Of a stretch of 5,369 nt of DNA, positions 1 through 5,278 are shown piece after piece. The stretch is from Candidatus Thorarchaeota archaeon (GTDB taxonomy: Archaea > Asgardarchaeota > Thorarchaeia > Thorarchaeales > Thorarchaeaceae). The notes beneath the pieces are model-generated. The model searched no databases. It was not told where the DNA came from and was given only the letters and a program-made list of their open reading frames with translations. Position numbers and translations under genes: made by a program. Within the stretch, counting starts at the first letter, position 1, and every line of letters begins with the position of its first letter. The DNA lies in the NCBI GenBank assembly GCA_029856425.1, contig JAHQWZ010000151.1, positions 1 through 5,369 of the forward strand, in the 5' to 3' direction.

Positions 1-339
1 GGCGACTATAGCTTATCTCCAATTATCTCGTATCAGTGTCTTTTTACGCCTGTTCCCTTGGTCGATCTCTACTTCGATTCGTTCACCTTCGTGGACGACG
101 GCACCACCCTGACGGTCCAACCCGGTATAAACGGGCCCTCCTTCATGATAGGGGCATCCGCCAAGTACGGCGAGATTGATGTCATCCTTAGCTATTTTGG
201 CTCATGTACAGAAACATACAGCCTCGTGGGGAGTTTCACAAACAGCACCACTTGGAAGGCCACGTTTACTGCGACCTTCACAGGCATGTGCTTCGACTGT
301 CTTACCTATGCCATTTCAGTCACAGGCACCCGTATGTAG
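1..339 (+). CDS. 3' fragment of a beta-rich, probably exported protein
   Basis: The frame is open from the first base of the window to a TAG at 337-339, giving 112 residues with no stop upstream, so this is the C-terminal part of a longer gene. A TTG at 58 could be read as a start, but it has no Shine-Dalgarno site and the coding pattern continues upstream of it. The composition is rich in Thr, Ser, Gly and aromatic residues with alternating beta-strand patterning, there is no membrane helix, and Cys lies at fragment residues 13, 69, 97 and 100 (the last two form a CxxC). The closing section, with alternating Thr/Phe strands followed by CxxC and ending in VTGTR, resembles the last strands of small beta-barrel domains found in exported proteins and lipoproteins. 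Export would allow the cysteines to form disulfides. The missing N-terminus would show any signal or lipobox. Function is not recognised. It converges on the minus-strand gene ending at 378. Confidence 0.6.
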   Translation, partial: GDYSLSPIISYQCLFTPVPLVDLYFDSFTFVDDGTTLTVQPGINGPSFMIGASAKYGEIDVILSYFGSCTETYSLVGSFTNSTTWKATFTATFTGMCFDCLTYAISVTGTRM

Positions 340-377
340 AATGAAGGACAATTCGGATTACCATATACGCCTACGGT

Positions 378-596
378 TCACTCTCTTCTTCTACGTATTG
401 CCTCATCAACAGCCTCCACTATGAGATACGGGAAGACAAGGACCGCTGGCAGGAAGATGTAGAAGAATGCTTGCAACAACGAGTTCGCTTTGTCGGTGGG
501 ACCAAGCACAAAGTGCCATAGTAGAAAGTAGGAAAAGCCAACCACTACATAGCCCATTGCAATCTTTCTAACTAGCATCATCTTGCATGTTTCCAT
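378..596 (-). CDS. Small two-helix membrane protein, unknown function
   Basis: A 72-residue protein starting at ATG 596. No other ATG, GTG or TTG lies in frame between it and the upstream in-frame stop at 648-650. Two hydrophobic segments, about residues 13-31 and 42-61, are separated by a short polar stretch with Gly-Pro-Thr-Asp-Lys-Ala. The C-terminal tail is basic (four consecutive Arg, then Glu at the end). The positive-inside rule puts the basic tail in the cytoplasm; with two helices the N-terminus (Lys5, Arg10, Lys11) would be there too, making a hairpin topology. The gene lies 60 nt downstream of the four-helix membrane gene on the same strand and may be co-transcribed with it. The ribosome site is weak: purine-rich AGAAGAG directly abuts the ATG. 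I do not recognise a family. Its small size leaves some doubt, but the continuous hydrophobic pattern and the lack of a better frame favour a real gene. Confidence 0.6.
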   Translation of the reverse strand: METCKMMLVRKIAMGYVVVGFSYFLLWHFVLGPTDKANSLLQAFFYIFLPAVLVFPYLIVEAVDEAIRRRRE

Positions 597-656
597 CTCT
601 TCTGTTTTCTGATTGCATCCTTCTAGATACAGGCCTATGCAGGTGTTTTATGAAGT

Positions 657-1040
657 CTACTTTGCTGTGAAGTATGAATACAGGAATAGCACGAAGAAGA
701 CTGCGAATATGAGGGCATAGAGCCATCCAGCAAGCACAGGAATGGTCGTGTGCACCACCATCATCCACACCATGGTCAGTAAGCCAAACAGTGTGAAGAC
801 AATCTCGCCAATCACGACTATCTTCACCTCTTCCCACGAGGTCGTTCTATATCCAAACAGTGAGGTTATTGCAAAGCCTATGAATGCAGAGCCCAATCCT
901 CTGGTTGCTGTTGGGTCAATGAACGGCCAGCCTACAGCGTCAGAGTACATCTCGGGAATCAAGAAGAACACGAATCCGAAGATTATGCTCACTATGAAGT
1001 GGAGTAGAAATGTATACTTCAAGATATTAGGAATTTCCAA
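657..1040 (-). CDS. Four-helix integral membrane protein, unknown function
   Basis: Read from TTG 1040 this is a 127-residue protein with four hydrophobic helices at about 8-29, 46-63, 73-95 and 102-123. The loop after helix 1 holds Pro-Glu-Met and an Asp-Pro-Thr-Ala-Thr-Arg-Gly-Leu-Gly stretch (42-50). A D-P-x-x-x-R-x-L-G pattern leading into a Gly/Ala-rich helix is common in small four-helix membrane proteins of bacteria and archaea, most of them uncharacterised. The frame also extends to a TTG at 1124, but that reading adds 28 non-hydrophobic residues, lacks a Shine-Dalgarno site and starts upstream of a TATA-like box at 1106-1113. TTG 1040 has GAGAGGTG (1048-1055) exactly 7 nt upstream, so I prefer it. 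The first in-frame ATG falls after helix 1 and would delete it. The 72-residue membrane gene follows 60 nt downstream. Function and ligand cannot be inferred. Confidence 0.72.
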   Translation of the reverse strand: MEIPNILKYTFLLHFIVSIIFGFVFFLIPEMYSDAVGWPFIDPTATRGLGSAFIGFAITSLFGYRTTSWEEVKIVVIGEIVFTLFGLLTMVWMMVVHTTIPVLAGWLYALIFAVFFVLFLYSYFTAK

Positions 1041-1047
1041 CCACAAA

Positions 1048-1055
1048 CACCTCTC
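1048..1055 (-). promoter_or_regulatory. Shine-Dalgarno site deciding the TTG start at 1040
   Basis: The minus strand reads GAGAGGTG here, a strong match to the anti-Shine-Dalgarno end of 16S rRNA, followed by 7 nt and then TTG (1040-1038). Another in-frame TTG at 1046-1044 is only 1 nt from the site and too close. This is the main evidence for the shorter form of the four-helix membrane protein. Confidence 0.6.
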
Positions 1056-1105
1056 TACCTCGATTGTGGTCAATCGAAGTGCCCTCAAAGAGAGATGACC
1101 TTTGC

Positions 1106-1118
1106 TAAATGTATTTCG
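1106..1118 (-). promoter_or_regulatory. BRE/TATA promoter of the four-helix membrane gene
   Basis: The minus strand reads CGAAA followed by TACATTTA. CGAAA is a good archaeal BRE, and the AT-rich octamer after it resembles a TATA box. Usual archaeal spacing would place transcription start near 1083, giving a leader of about 43 nt that contains the Shine-Dalgarno site at 1048-1055. It lies downstream of the alternative TTG at 1124, which argues against that start. The call rests on motif and spacing only. Confidence 0.4.
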
Positions 1119-1188
1119 AGACAAAATGCCATCGTATCAGAGTTGAGAATGAGTGGAGAATGATCAACTCGTCACGCAATCTCCGGAT

Positions 1189-2202
1189 TCATGAGAGCTG
1201 GAATATCTCAAGACCACCACCGCGGTCGGCAACGTAGATGATATCATCAACGACGGCCAAGTTTACAGCTTGTCCACCATCATAGAAACTACGAAGGAGC
1301 TCAGGGTTTTGTGGGTCGTTGACATCAACAATTTGCAGACCTCTTTGCGCGTCAGCAACGTAGGCAATGCCATCTTCCACATGCACTCCAAAAACTGAGC
1401 CACCCTCATCAAACAAGCCAACTTGGGTGATGTCTGATGGATCTGTCACATTCAGAATCTGTAGTTCGCCGCCTCCCAATTCATGATTGCCAACGTACAG
1501 GTAGTTTCCAAGGACAAAAGGATTCCAAAGGTCATCATCAGGCATGTAGCCTCCAGCATTTACAGGATTTAATGGGTCGCTGATATTGACCACCTTTAGT
1601 CCCGAACTAGTTGCTCGATGGTCTATTACAAATGCTAGGTTGCCAGCAATGTGTAGATGAGGGCAAGCTCCTGTGATGCCGTAGCTTGACAAGTACGAGG
1701 GACTACTTGGGTCTGTCACATTAAGAATGACGAGCCCATTGTTCCAGTCTGCAATATATGCGAGGTCACCGATCACCTGCACGTCATAGACTTCTCCACT
1801 GCCGGTATACTGGGCAATCTCAACTGGATTCATTGGGTCACTTACATCAATGATCTCCAGTCCTTCTTGCGCGTCTGCCACATAGACTATGTTTCCATCA
1901 ACATCCAGCCTCTGCGGCCATCCTCCATCATGGAGTGAGGACAGCTCACTTGGACTCGATGGGTCGCTGACGTTGATGAGCACGAGTCCGCCTGGGGTGG
2001 GTTCGTTCTGATCAACCACGAATGCAATATCTCCAACGACCTTCACATCTGCTGTCCTTCCGCCCGTATCGATCTGGCCAATCTTTGTGAGCTCTAAATC
2101 TGACGCGGGCTGTGGATTGTACAGAATAAAGGTGAGCAGCACCCCTACACCAATCACTAGTAGGGTGATTCCTGCAAGGATTTGTAGCCGTCTTGTGCTC
2201 AT
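1189..2202 (-). CDS. Membrane-anchored LVIVD-repeat beta-propeller protein
   Basis: A 337-residue protein from ATG 2202. Residues 8-28 form an uncleaved signal anchor after a basic N-terminus (Arg4, Arg5). The rest is built of LVIVD-type repeats of about 40 residues, each pairing a Gly-Asp/Asn-hydrophobic-Ala-Tyr/Phe-hydrophobic-Ala-Asp strand with a Leu-hydrophobic-hydrophobic-Asn/Asp-Val-Ser/Thr-Asp-Pro strand. The first element occurs near residues 57, 102, 145, 187, 232, 277 and 319, so there are seven blades. The second occurs near 73, 115, 157, 202, 247 and 289; the seventh ends with the strand at 331-335. The final blade lacks its outer strand, and residues 36-49 look like that strand displaced to the N-terminus, the usual velcro closure of propellers. 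LVIVD repeats are known from archaeal and bacterial surface proteins and probably bind proteins or glycans; no catalytic residues are visible. The propeller should face outward. It follows the methyltransferase gene by 67 nt but has its own leaderless-type promoter. Family call is firm, ligand unknown. Confidence 0.9.
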   Translation of the reverse strand: MSTRRLQILAGITLLVIGVGVLLTFILYNPQPASDLELTKIGQIDTGGRTADVKVVGDIAFVVDQNEPTPGGLVLINVSDPSSPSELSSLHDGGWPQRLDVDGNIVYVADAQEGLEIIDVSDPMNPVEIAQYTGSGEVYDVQVIGDLAYIADWNNGLVILNVTDPSSPSYLSSYGITGACPHLHIAGNLAFVIDHRATSSGLKVVNISDPLNPVNAGGYMPDDDLWNPFVLGNYLYVGNHELGGGELQILNVTDPSDITQVGLFDEGGSVFGVHVEDGIAYVADAQRGLQIVDVNDPQNPELLRSFYDGGQAVNLAVVDDIIYVADRGGGLEIFQLS

Positions 2203-2226
2203 AGGAACATCGATAGGCTTAGTCTT

Positions 2227-2234
2227 GATTTAAG
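2227..2234 (-). promoter_or_regulatory. TATA-like box of the propeller gene (leaderless-type)
   Basis: The minus strand reads CTTAAATC, one base from a typical archaeal CTTAAATA box. Its centre lies about 28 nt before the ATG at 2202, so transcription should begin at or within a few bases of the start codon. No Shine-Dalgarno site precedes this ATG, which fits leaderless translation. The upstream BRE is weak. The box sits in the 67-nt gap after the methyltransferase gene. Confidence 0.5.
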
Positions 2235-2269
2235 TGGGAATTTCAGCGCAATACATCTTGAAACAGTTT

Positions 2270-3016
2270 CTATGGATGCATGACCTCGGCCAAGTAGAAA
2301 GTTCCAAACAGAAGCATTACTGCTCCCGCAATTGTGATGATGATCTCCAGCTTCCTATGTCTTGATCTCAGAAAGGGAAAGATGAAGCCTGTCTTCTCCC
2401 TATACTTGTCATACTGCTCTCCGAATTCACTGCAAAGGTGGATTTCCTCCACGCTAGCCAGAATGATGTATGCGATGAGGGTGCCAAACCAGAGTAGGAA
2501 AGTCCACTCGGAACCAAGCCAGCCAAGATCTCCCAAGGTCTCTCTGAAACTCCTGCTTGTCAGATTAGCTGAGAATACAACTACGCCGAGATATTGAGGA
2601 TGCCTTACAAAGCGGTAAAGCCCGGTTGTCACCAGACCCTCTGGTTTTCGGAGTCTTAGATACAGGACAGAATAGATCAAGATGAATAGTCCCACAATGC
2701 TCACAATCTTCTCAGGGATTCGATTCCCACCAAAGAGAAAGATGTCCAGGGCCTCCCAGAAGTAGAGATTTCCTCTCTCTGTCACAAGTGGCACCTCGGC
2801 CGTTCCCAATGAGGAAATCATGATGACTAGGTACATCAGGAATGGAAGCGTCATGAGACCTCCCCAGATGAACAACGCAGGGACGGACTGAAAGAAGAGC
2901 ATCAACCAACCCGCGACATCGAAGAACCTATCCCTCAATCTCTTTCTTCCCTCATTCTCTATGGGCGCGGCTGGTTCTACCGCATCATTTCTCTCGTGTT
3001 CCGTTTCAGTAATCAT
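2270..3016 (-). CDS. ICMT/PEMT-family membrane methyltransferase
   Basis: A 248-residue polytopic membrane protein from ATG 3016; a TTG at 3022 is an alternative start two codons earlier. GTGAT at 3023-3027, 6 nt before the ATG, supports ATG. After a charged cytosolic tail (about 1-32), hydrophobic segments lie near 34-52, 54-72, 103-121, 171-189 and 223-244. The C-terminal half carries the signature of the isoprenylcysteine carboxyl methyltransferase/phospholipid methyltransferase superfamily: Gly-Leu-Tyr-Arg-Phe-Val then RHPQYLG (138-144), a Glu-Glu pair (190-191) after a membrane segment, and Tyr202-x-x-Tyr205 ending in a Phe-Pro (213-214). In characterised ICMTs these regions bind S-adenosylmethionine. 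The enzyme should methylate a membrane-embedded or prenylated substrate. Members act on protein prenylcysteine, phospholipid headgroups or other lipids, and the sequence does not say which. A further membrane helix after the catalytic core (223-244) is somewhat unusual. It is divergent from the operon at 3159 and the first gene of the minus-strand group. Superfamily call is firm, substrate unknown. Confidence 0.85.
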   Translation of the reverse strand: MITETEHERNDAVEPAAPIENEGRKRLRDRFFDVAGWLMLFFQSVPALFIWGGLMTLPFLMYLVIMISSLGTAEVPLVTERGNLYFWEALDIFLFGGNRIPEKIVSIVGLFILIYSVLYLRLRKPEGLVTTGLYRFVRHPQYLGVVVFSANLTSRSFRETLGDLGWLGSEWTFLLWFGTLIAYIILASVEEIHLCSEFGEQYDKYREKTGFIFPFLRSRHRKLEIIITIAGAVMLLFGTFYLAEVMHP

Positions 3017-3046
3017 TGTCAAATCACTGATAGACTCAGGTTGTGA

Positions 3047-3054
3047 AATACAAA
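3047..3054 (-). promoter_or_regulatory. TATA-like box of the methyltransferase gene
   Basis: The minus strand reads TTTGTATT, centred about 34 nt before ATG 3016. Typical archaeal spacing would start transcription near 3024, giving a leader of only about 8 nt. The match is moderate. It forms one half of a divergent promoter region with the box at 3101-3108. Confidence 0.35.
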
Positions 3055-3094
3055 AATCGTTGTTCTAGAAGCAATCCCGCCTTACGTTCTAGTC

Positions 3095-3108
3095 ACCGAA
3101 TGATATAT
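3095..3108 (+). promoter_or_regulatory. BRE/TATA promoter of the membrane protein/wHTH operon
   Basis: ACCGAA (3095-3100) followed by TGATATAT (3101-3108) matches the archaeal BRE plus TATA pattern. Transcription would begin near 3130, leaving a leader of about 29 nt that contains the Shine-Dalgarno AGGAG at 3148-3152, 6 nt before the ATG at 3159. This is one of the better promoter matches in the window. Confidence 0.5.
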
Positions 3109-3158
3109 CGCGGATTATCGTATGACCTGCCAACAGGGAAGGAAAACAGGAGCTGAAA

Positions 3159-3518
3159 ATGATGGTAGAAGACAGAACCAATGATGAATTTGGGATGGAC
3201 AATGAGACCGCTGAGAGAATCATTGGACTCAACACGCTCATTGAAGAATTGATACAGGACGCCTCAGGACTATCCAAGGATCTTACTGAGGGAATTGGAG
3301 CAATGGGCGGGGCGACAGCAATCATATACACCATTGCCCTCATTGAGAGCGTCATTCTGTTTGCTAATCTTTGGAGAGGGCCACTCTTCATCGCATCCAT
3401 GTTCTTCCTTGCACTGGCTCCCATGCTCTTCTTTGGAACAAGAATGCTTCTGCAGTTCATTGAACTTCGAGGAAAGTATGCAAGAATCTACGAGATAAGA
3501 AAGGAACTCGAGATGTGA
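3159..3518 (+). CDS. Two-helix membrane protein, operon partner of a wHTH regulator
   Basis: A 119-residue protein starting at ATG 3159 with a second ATG right after it. AGGAG at 3148-3152 lies 6 nt from the first and 9 nt from the second, so either may be used. Residues 1-47 are acidic and helical, with a heptad-like pattern at about 17-43 that could be amphipathic or coiled-coil. Two hydrophobic helices lie near 49-71 and 75-94, joined by a tight turn with Trp72-Arg73-Gly74-Pro75. A charged helix (about 97-118) ends the protein. Topology is probably a hairpin with both charged ends in the cytoplasm. The stop codon overlaps the GTG start of the winged-helix gene by 4 nt, which points to translational coupling and joint function. 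I do not recognise a family. A membrane anchor or sensor that sequesters the DNA-binding partner is a reasonable hypothesis, not shown by the sequence. Confidence 0.72.
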   Translation: MMVEDRTNDEFGMDNETAERIIGLNTLIEELIQDASGLSKDLTEGIGAMGGATAIIYTIALIESVILFANLWRGPLFIASMFFLALAPMLFFGTRMLLQFIELRGKYARIYEIRKELEM

Positions 3519-3817
3519 GGAACTTGTCCAGACCGAGGGAGCCTGTCGACATTGCATTCGAGCTTCTGAGTGCGATAGAGCGTAGTGAGAGGACAACTCG
3601 GTGGGACCTTACGAAGATACTCGGCAACACACGTCAGGTATATCGGTGGATCGACAACTTCCTCCTGAAGGAGAAGCTAGTGGTTGAAGGAAAGGAAGGA
3701 ACTACTACTGTCTACTCCCTAACAGAGAATGGTCGGCTTTTGCTGAAACTCCTCAGAAATGGGGTCGTTGTCAAGTCAGTGCTCAGACTCAGCGGGAAGA
3801 GGTTTCGAGGTAGGTGA
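3515..3817 (+). CDS. Small winged helix-turn-helix DNA-binding protein
   Basis: A 100-residue basic protein starting at GTG 3515, which overlaps the TGA of the preceding gene (GTGA). AAAGGA at 3500-3505, 9 nt upstream, can serve as ribosome site. The order of elements fits an archaeal winged-helix domain: helix 1 at about 10-24 (Pro-Val-Asp-Ile-Ala-Phe-Glu-Leu-Leu), helix 2 at 26-36, recognition helix at 38-54 (Asn-Thr-Arg-Gln-Val-Tyr-Arg-Trp-Ile-Asp-Asn-Phe), and a hairpin wing at 55-69 where Glu-Gly-Lys-Glu-Gly-Thr-Thr-Thr precedes a Val-Tyr-Ser-Leu-Thr-Glu-Asn-Gly strand. This last pattern (Y-x-L-T-x-x-G) is typical of MarR/PadR/ArsR-like and related winged-helix regulators. The C-terminal 20 residues are strongly basic (KSVLRLSGKRFRGR at the end) and could add DNA or RNA contact. 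There is no ligand-binding domain and no metal-binding Cys/His set. Being second in a coupled operon suggests it regulates its own promoter or works with the membrane protein. DNA binding is well supported, target unknown. Confidence 0.8.
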   Translation: MRNLSRPREPVDIAFELLSAIERSERTTRWDLTKILGNTRQVYRWIDNFLLKEKLVVEGKEGTTTVYSLTENGRLLLKLLRNGVVVKSVLRLSGKRFRGR

Positions 3818-3865
3818 AATACCGCATGACTAGTTCTTCCCTATACTCGGAAATACACTGTGTGA

Positions 3866-3896
3866 CTGTTGAATCTCAGTTTCATGAGACCAACAG
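3866..3896. terminator. Stem-loop in the convergent intergenic region
   Basis: CTGTTG (3866-3871) pairs with CAACAG (3891-3896), and inside it TCTCA (3874-3878) pairs with TGAGA (3885-3889) around a 6-nt loop, with AA opposite C as a small internal loop. This makes 11 base pairs, about 50 nt after the winged-helix stop. No long T-run follows, so it is not a classic factor-independent terminator. It may instead stabilise or punctuate the 3' ends of the converging transcripts. Confidence 0.35.
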
Positions 3897-3907
3897 ATGA
3901 GGATGAG

Positions 3908-3933
3908 GGCGCTCTATTTTCTTCTCGAGCGCC
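3908..3933. terminator. GC-rich hairpin overlapping the serine hydrolase stop codon
   Basis: GGCGCTC (3908-3914) and GAGCGCC (3927-3933) form a perfect 7-bp GC-rich stem around a 12-nt loop. On the plus strand the loop is pyrimidine-rich (TATTTTCTTCTC), which could help stop transcripts coming from the winged-helix operon, since archaeal RNA polymerase terminates at T-rich tracts. On the minus strand the hairpin contains the last codons and the TAG of the hydrolase, with no T-tract behind it. Confidence 0.35.
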
Positions 3934-5233
3934 ATATACAGTAAATCATGATGACAACAGTGAAGCTTGAAACGACTGTGAGAATCACAATGACCGCGTC
4001 GAATGCGGGAAGCATGCCAATATCGGTCATTACCAACGTACAAATCTCATTGGTGACTTCATTGATACTCTGCCACTCAGTAGAAGAGGCGTCCAGGATC
4101 GCATTCACGTTTGAGAGTCTGACAAATCCAAGGTCTGTGGTCGGATTGAAGTACATCTCTGCCGTGAAGCCGATAGTAGACCCACCATGACCCAAAATCC
4201 CATGGGTCCTCACTTCCAGTCCCAGACCATACCCCAGCCAGATGAAGTCCTTTCGGAGATTCTTGAGTATGTCATCTGGATTTGGGTTCTCGAACATCAT
4301 TGCTAGAGTGTCCTGCTCTAACATCTGGAACCTCCCAAACTGGCCGTCGTTCATCAGCGCTATGAGGAGATTCCCTAGGTCTCTTGCTGTGCTCCTCATC
4401 ATATACCGACCGCTCCAGACCGGAAGCTCCCTGTTGGTGGCGTTTCCGTACATGCGGGTGTGGGGGATGGCGTGATGTCCTATGAAGTCTGAGGCATTGA
4501 ATCCAGTGTTGTTCATCCGGAGCGGGCTGAAGATGTTCTCCTGCATGTAATCCTGAATCGTCAGGTTTGTCTGGAGTTCAAGGATATAGTTCAAGATCTT
4601 GTAGCCAGTGTTGGAGTACCCAAATCGGGTGCCTGGCTCAAACTCCCAGTTGTTCTGATTGTATAGCGACCCGTCTGAGGGTAGACACATGGCCAGGTAC
4701 TCGCCGAGAGGAATCCCAATCACAGACTCGTAGTAGCCTCTCATGTAGGGTCGATACTCCGGGGTATAGCCTCCTTCCCAGTCAAAGCAGAACTCAGAGG
4801 CTAGCGTAGAGGTCAGTCCTGAGTGATGCGAGAGAAGCATGCGGATGGTGATGTTTATGTCAGGGAAGTCTGGGTGTCTAAGACTGAACGGAAGATAGTC
4901 GCTCACCTCGTCATCCAAGCCGATGCTGCCAGTCTGGCAGAGCTGGAGAATCGAGATGGCAGCGAACACCTTCTGGACAGAGCCAATCAGGAAGACGATA
5001 TCAGGGGCCGTCTGGTCGCCAAATGCCCGGGACCAGCTTATCTCCTTCTCTGAGACCACACATGCATGGAGTGATGGAAAATCTCCATCTGTGACCAGTT
5101 GCTCTACGTTCTCTTCAACGCTTGACGAAACGACTCCTGTGTCTGCTGCATCGCTGAATACCACTAGCGAACTGACAATAAGAACCGTCACTAGGTATCG
5201 AATTAAGCCGAATCTCTTACTGCCTTCCCTCAT
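3914..5233 (-). CDS. Secreted, C-terminally anchored class C-type serine hydrolase
   Basis: A 439-residue protein from ATG 5233; in-frame TTGs at 5239 and 5236 are alternatives and no clear Shine-Dalgarno site decides between them. A signal peptide covers about residues 9-29, ending in Ser-Asp-Ala-Ala. The domain is that of the beta-lactamase/penicillin-binding serine hydrolases (Pfam Beta-lactamase, PF00144). The nucleophile motif SxxK is Ser85-Val-Gln-Lys88, followed by a Leu-Leu-Ser-His-His-Ser-Gly-Leu block (133-140), the second motif is Tyr206-Ser-Asn208, and the third is His349-Gly-Gly351, as in esterase- and peptidase-like members, in place of the Lys-Thr-Gly of true beta-lactamases. 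All catalytic motifs are intact. A C-terminal membrane helix at about 411-433, followed by Arg-Ser-Arg-Arg-Lys, anchors the enzyme with the catalytic domain outside. Family members act as D-amino peptidases, esterases or transpeptidases; with no murein in archaea, an esterase or peptidase role on external substrates is more likely than antibiotic resistance. Substrate unknown. It is convergent with the winged-helix gene and divergent from the gene starting at 5364. Confidence 0.9.
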   Translation of the reverse strand: MREGSKRFGLIRYLVTVLIVSSLVVFSDAADTGVVSSSVEENVEQLVTDGDFPSLHACVVSEKEISWSRAFGDQTAPDIVFLIGSVQKVFAAISILQLCQTGSIGLDDEVSDYLPFSLRHPDFPDINITIRMLLSHHSGLTSTLASEFCFDWEGGYTPEYRPYMRGYYESVIGIPLGEYLAMCLPSDGSLYNQNNWEFEPGTRFGYSNTGYKILNYILELQTNLTIQDYMQENIFSPLRMNNTGFNASDFIGHHAIPHTRMYGNATNRELPVWSGRYMMRSTARDLGNLLIALMNDGQFGRFQMLEQDTLAMMFENPNPDDILKNLRKDFIWLGYGLGLEVRTHGILGHGGSTIGFTAEMYFNPTTDLGFVRLSNVNAILDASSTEWQSINEVTNEICTLVMTDIGMLPAFDAVIVILTVVSSFTVVIMIYCIWRSRRK

Positions 5234-5278
5234 CAACAAAGCGAACCTGTCTGCTCTTATTGAGAGATATTTCCTGAA

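Noticed and set aside
568..837. Minus-strand 89-residue frame overlapping the four-helix membrane gene
   Set aside because: It lies in another frame of the stronger membrane gene, has a composition rich in Cys, His, Trp and Arg with no domain, and no ribosome site. Its last 16 codons, from an ATG at 618, were considered as a leader peptide but lack support.
742..1098. Plus-strand 118-residue frame opposite the four-helix membrane gene
   Set aside because: It is antisense to a gene with clear hydrophobic periodicity and a Shine-Dalgarno site, and shows no recognisable domain or ribosome site.
1189..2202. Internal tandem repetition as a DNA repeat or CRISPR-like array
   Set aside because: The periodicity is at protein level (LVIVD blades of about 40 codons). 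The nucleotide copies are too diverged for a DNA repeat, and the frame is continuous through all of them.
2260..2270. Palindrome GAAACAGTTTC at the end of the methyltransferase gene
   Set aside because: The 5-bp arms around one base cannot form a hairpin and the site is too short to call an operator. It has no second copy nearby that I could see.
3089..3596. Minus-strand frames of 108 and 123 residues across the membrane protein/wHTH operon
   Set aside because: They are antisense to a gene pair with a promoter, a ribosome site and a coupled overlap. Their Ser/Met/Cys-rich composition is typical of shadow frames.
3816..3856. Repeated GAAATAC at 3816-3822 and 3850-3856
   Set aside because: Two 7-base direct repeats 34 nt apart in AT-rich intergenic DNA are likely by chance and have no array structure.
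3914..5233. Antibiotic-resistance beta-lactamase
   Set aside because: The third motif is HGG in place of KTG, the protein is membrane-tethered and the context is archaeal. The fold is shared, but nothing here supports a resistance role.
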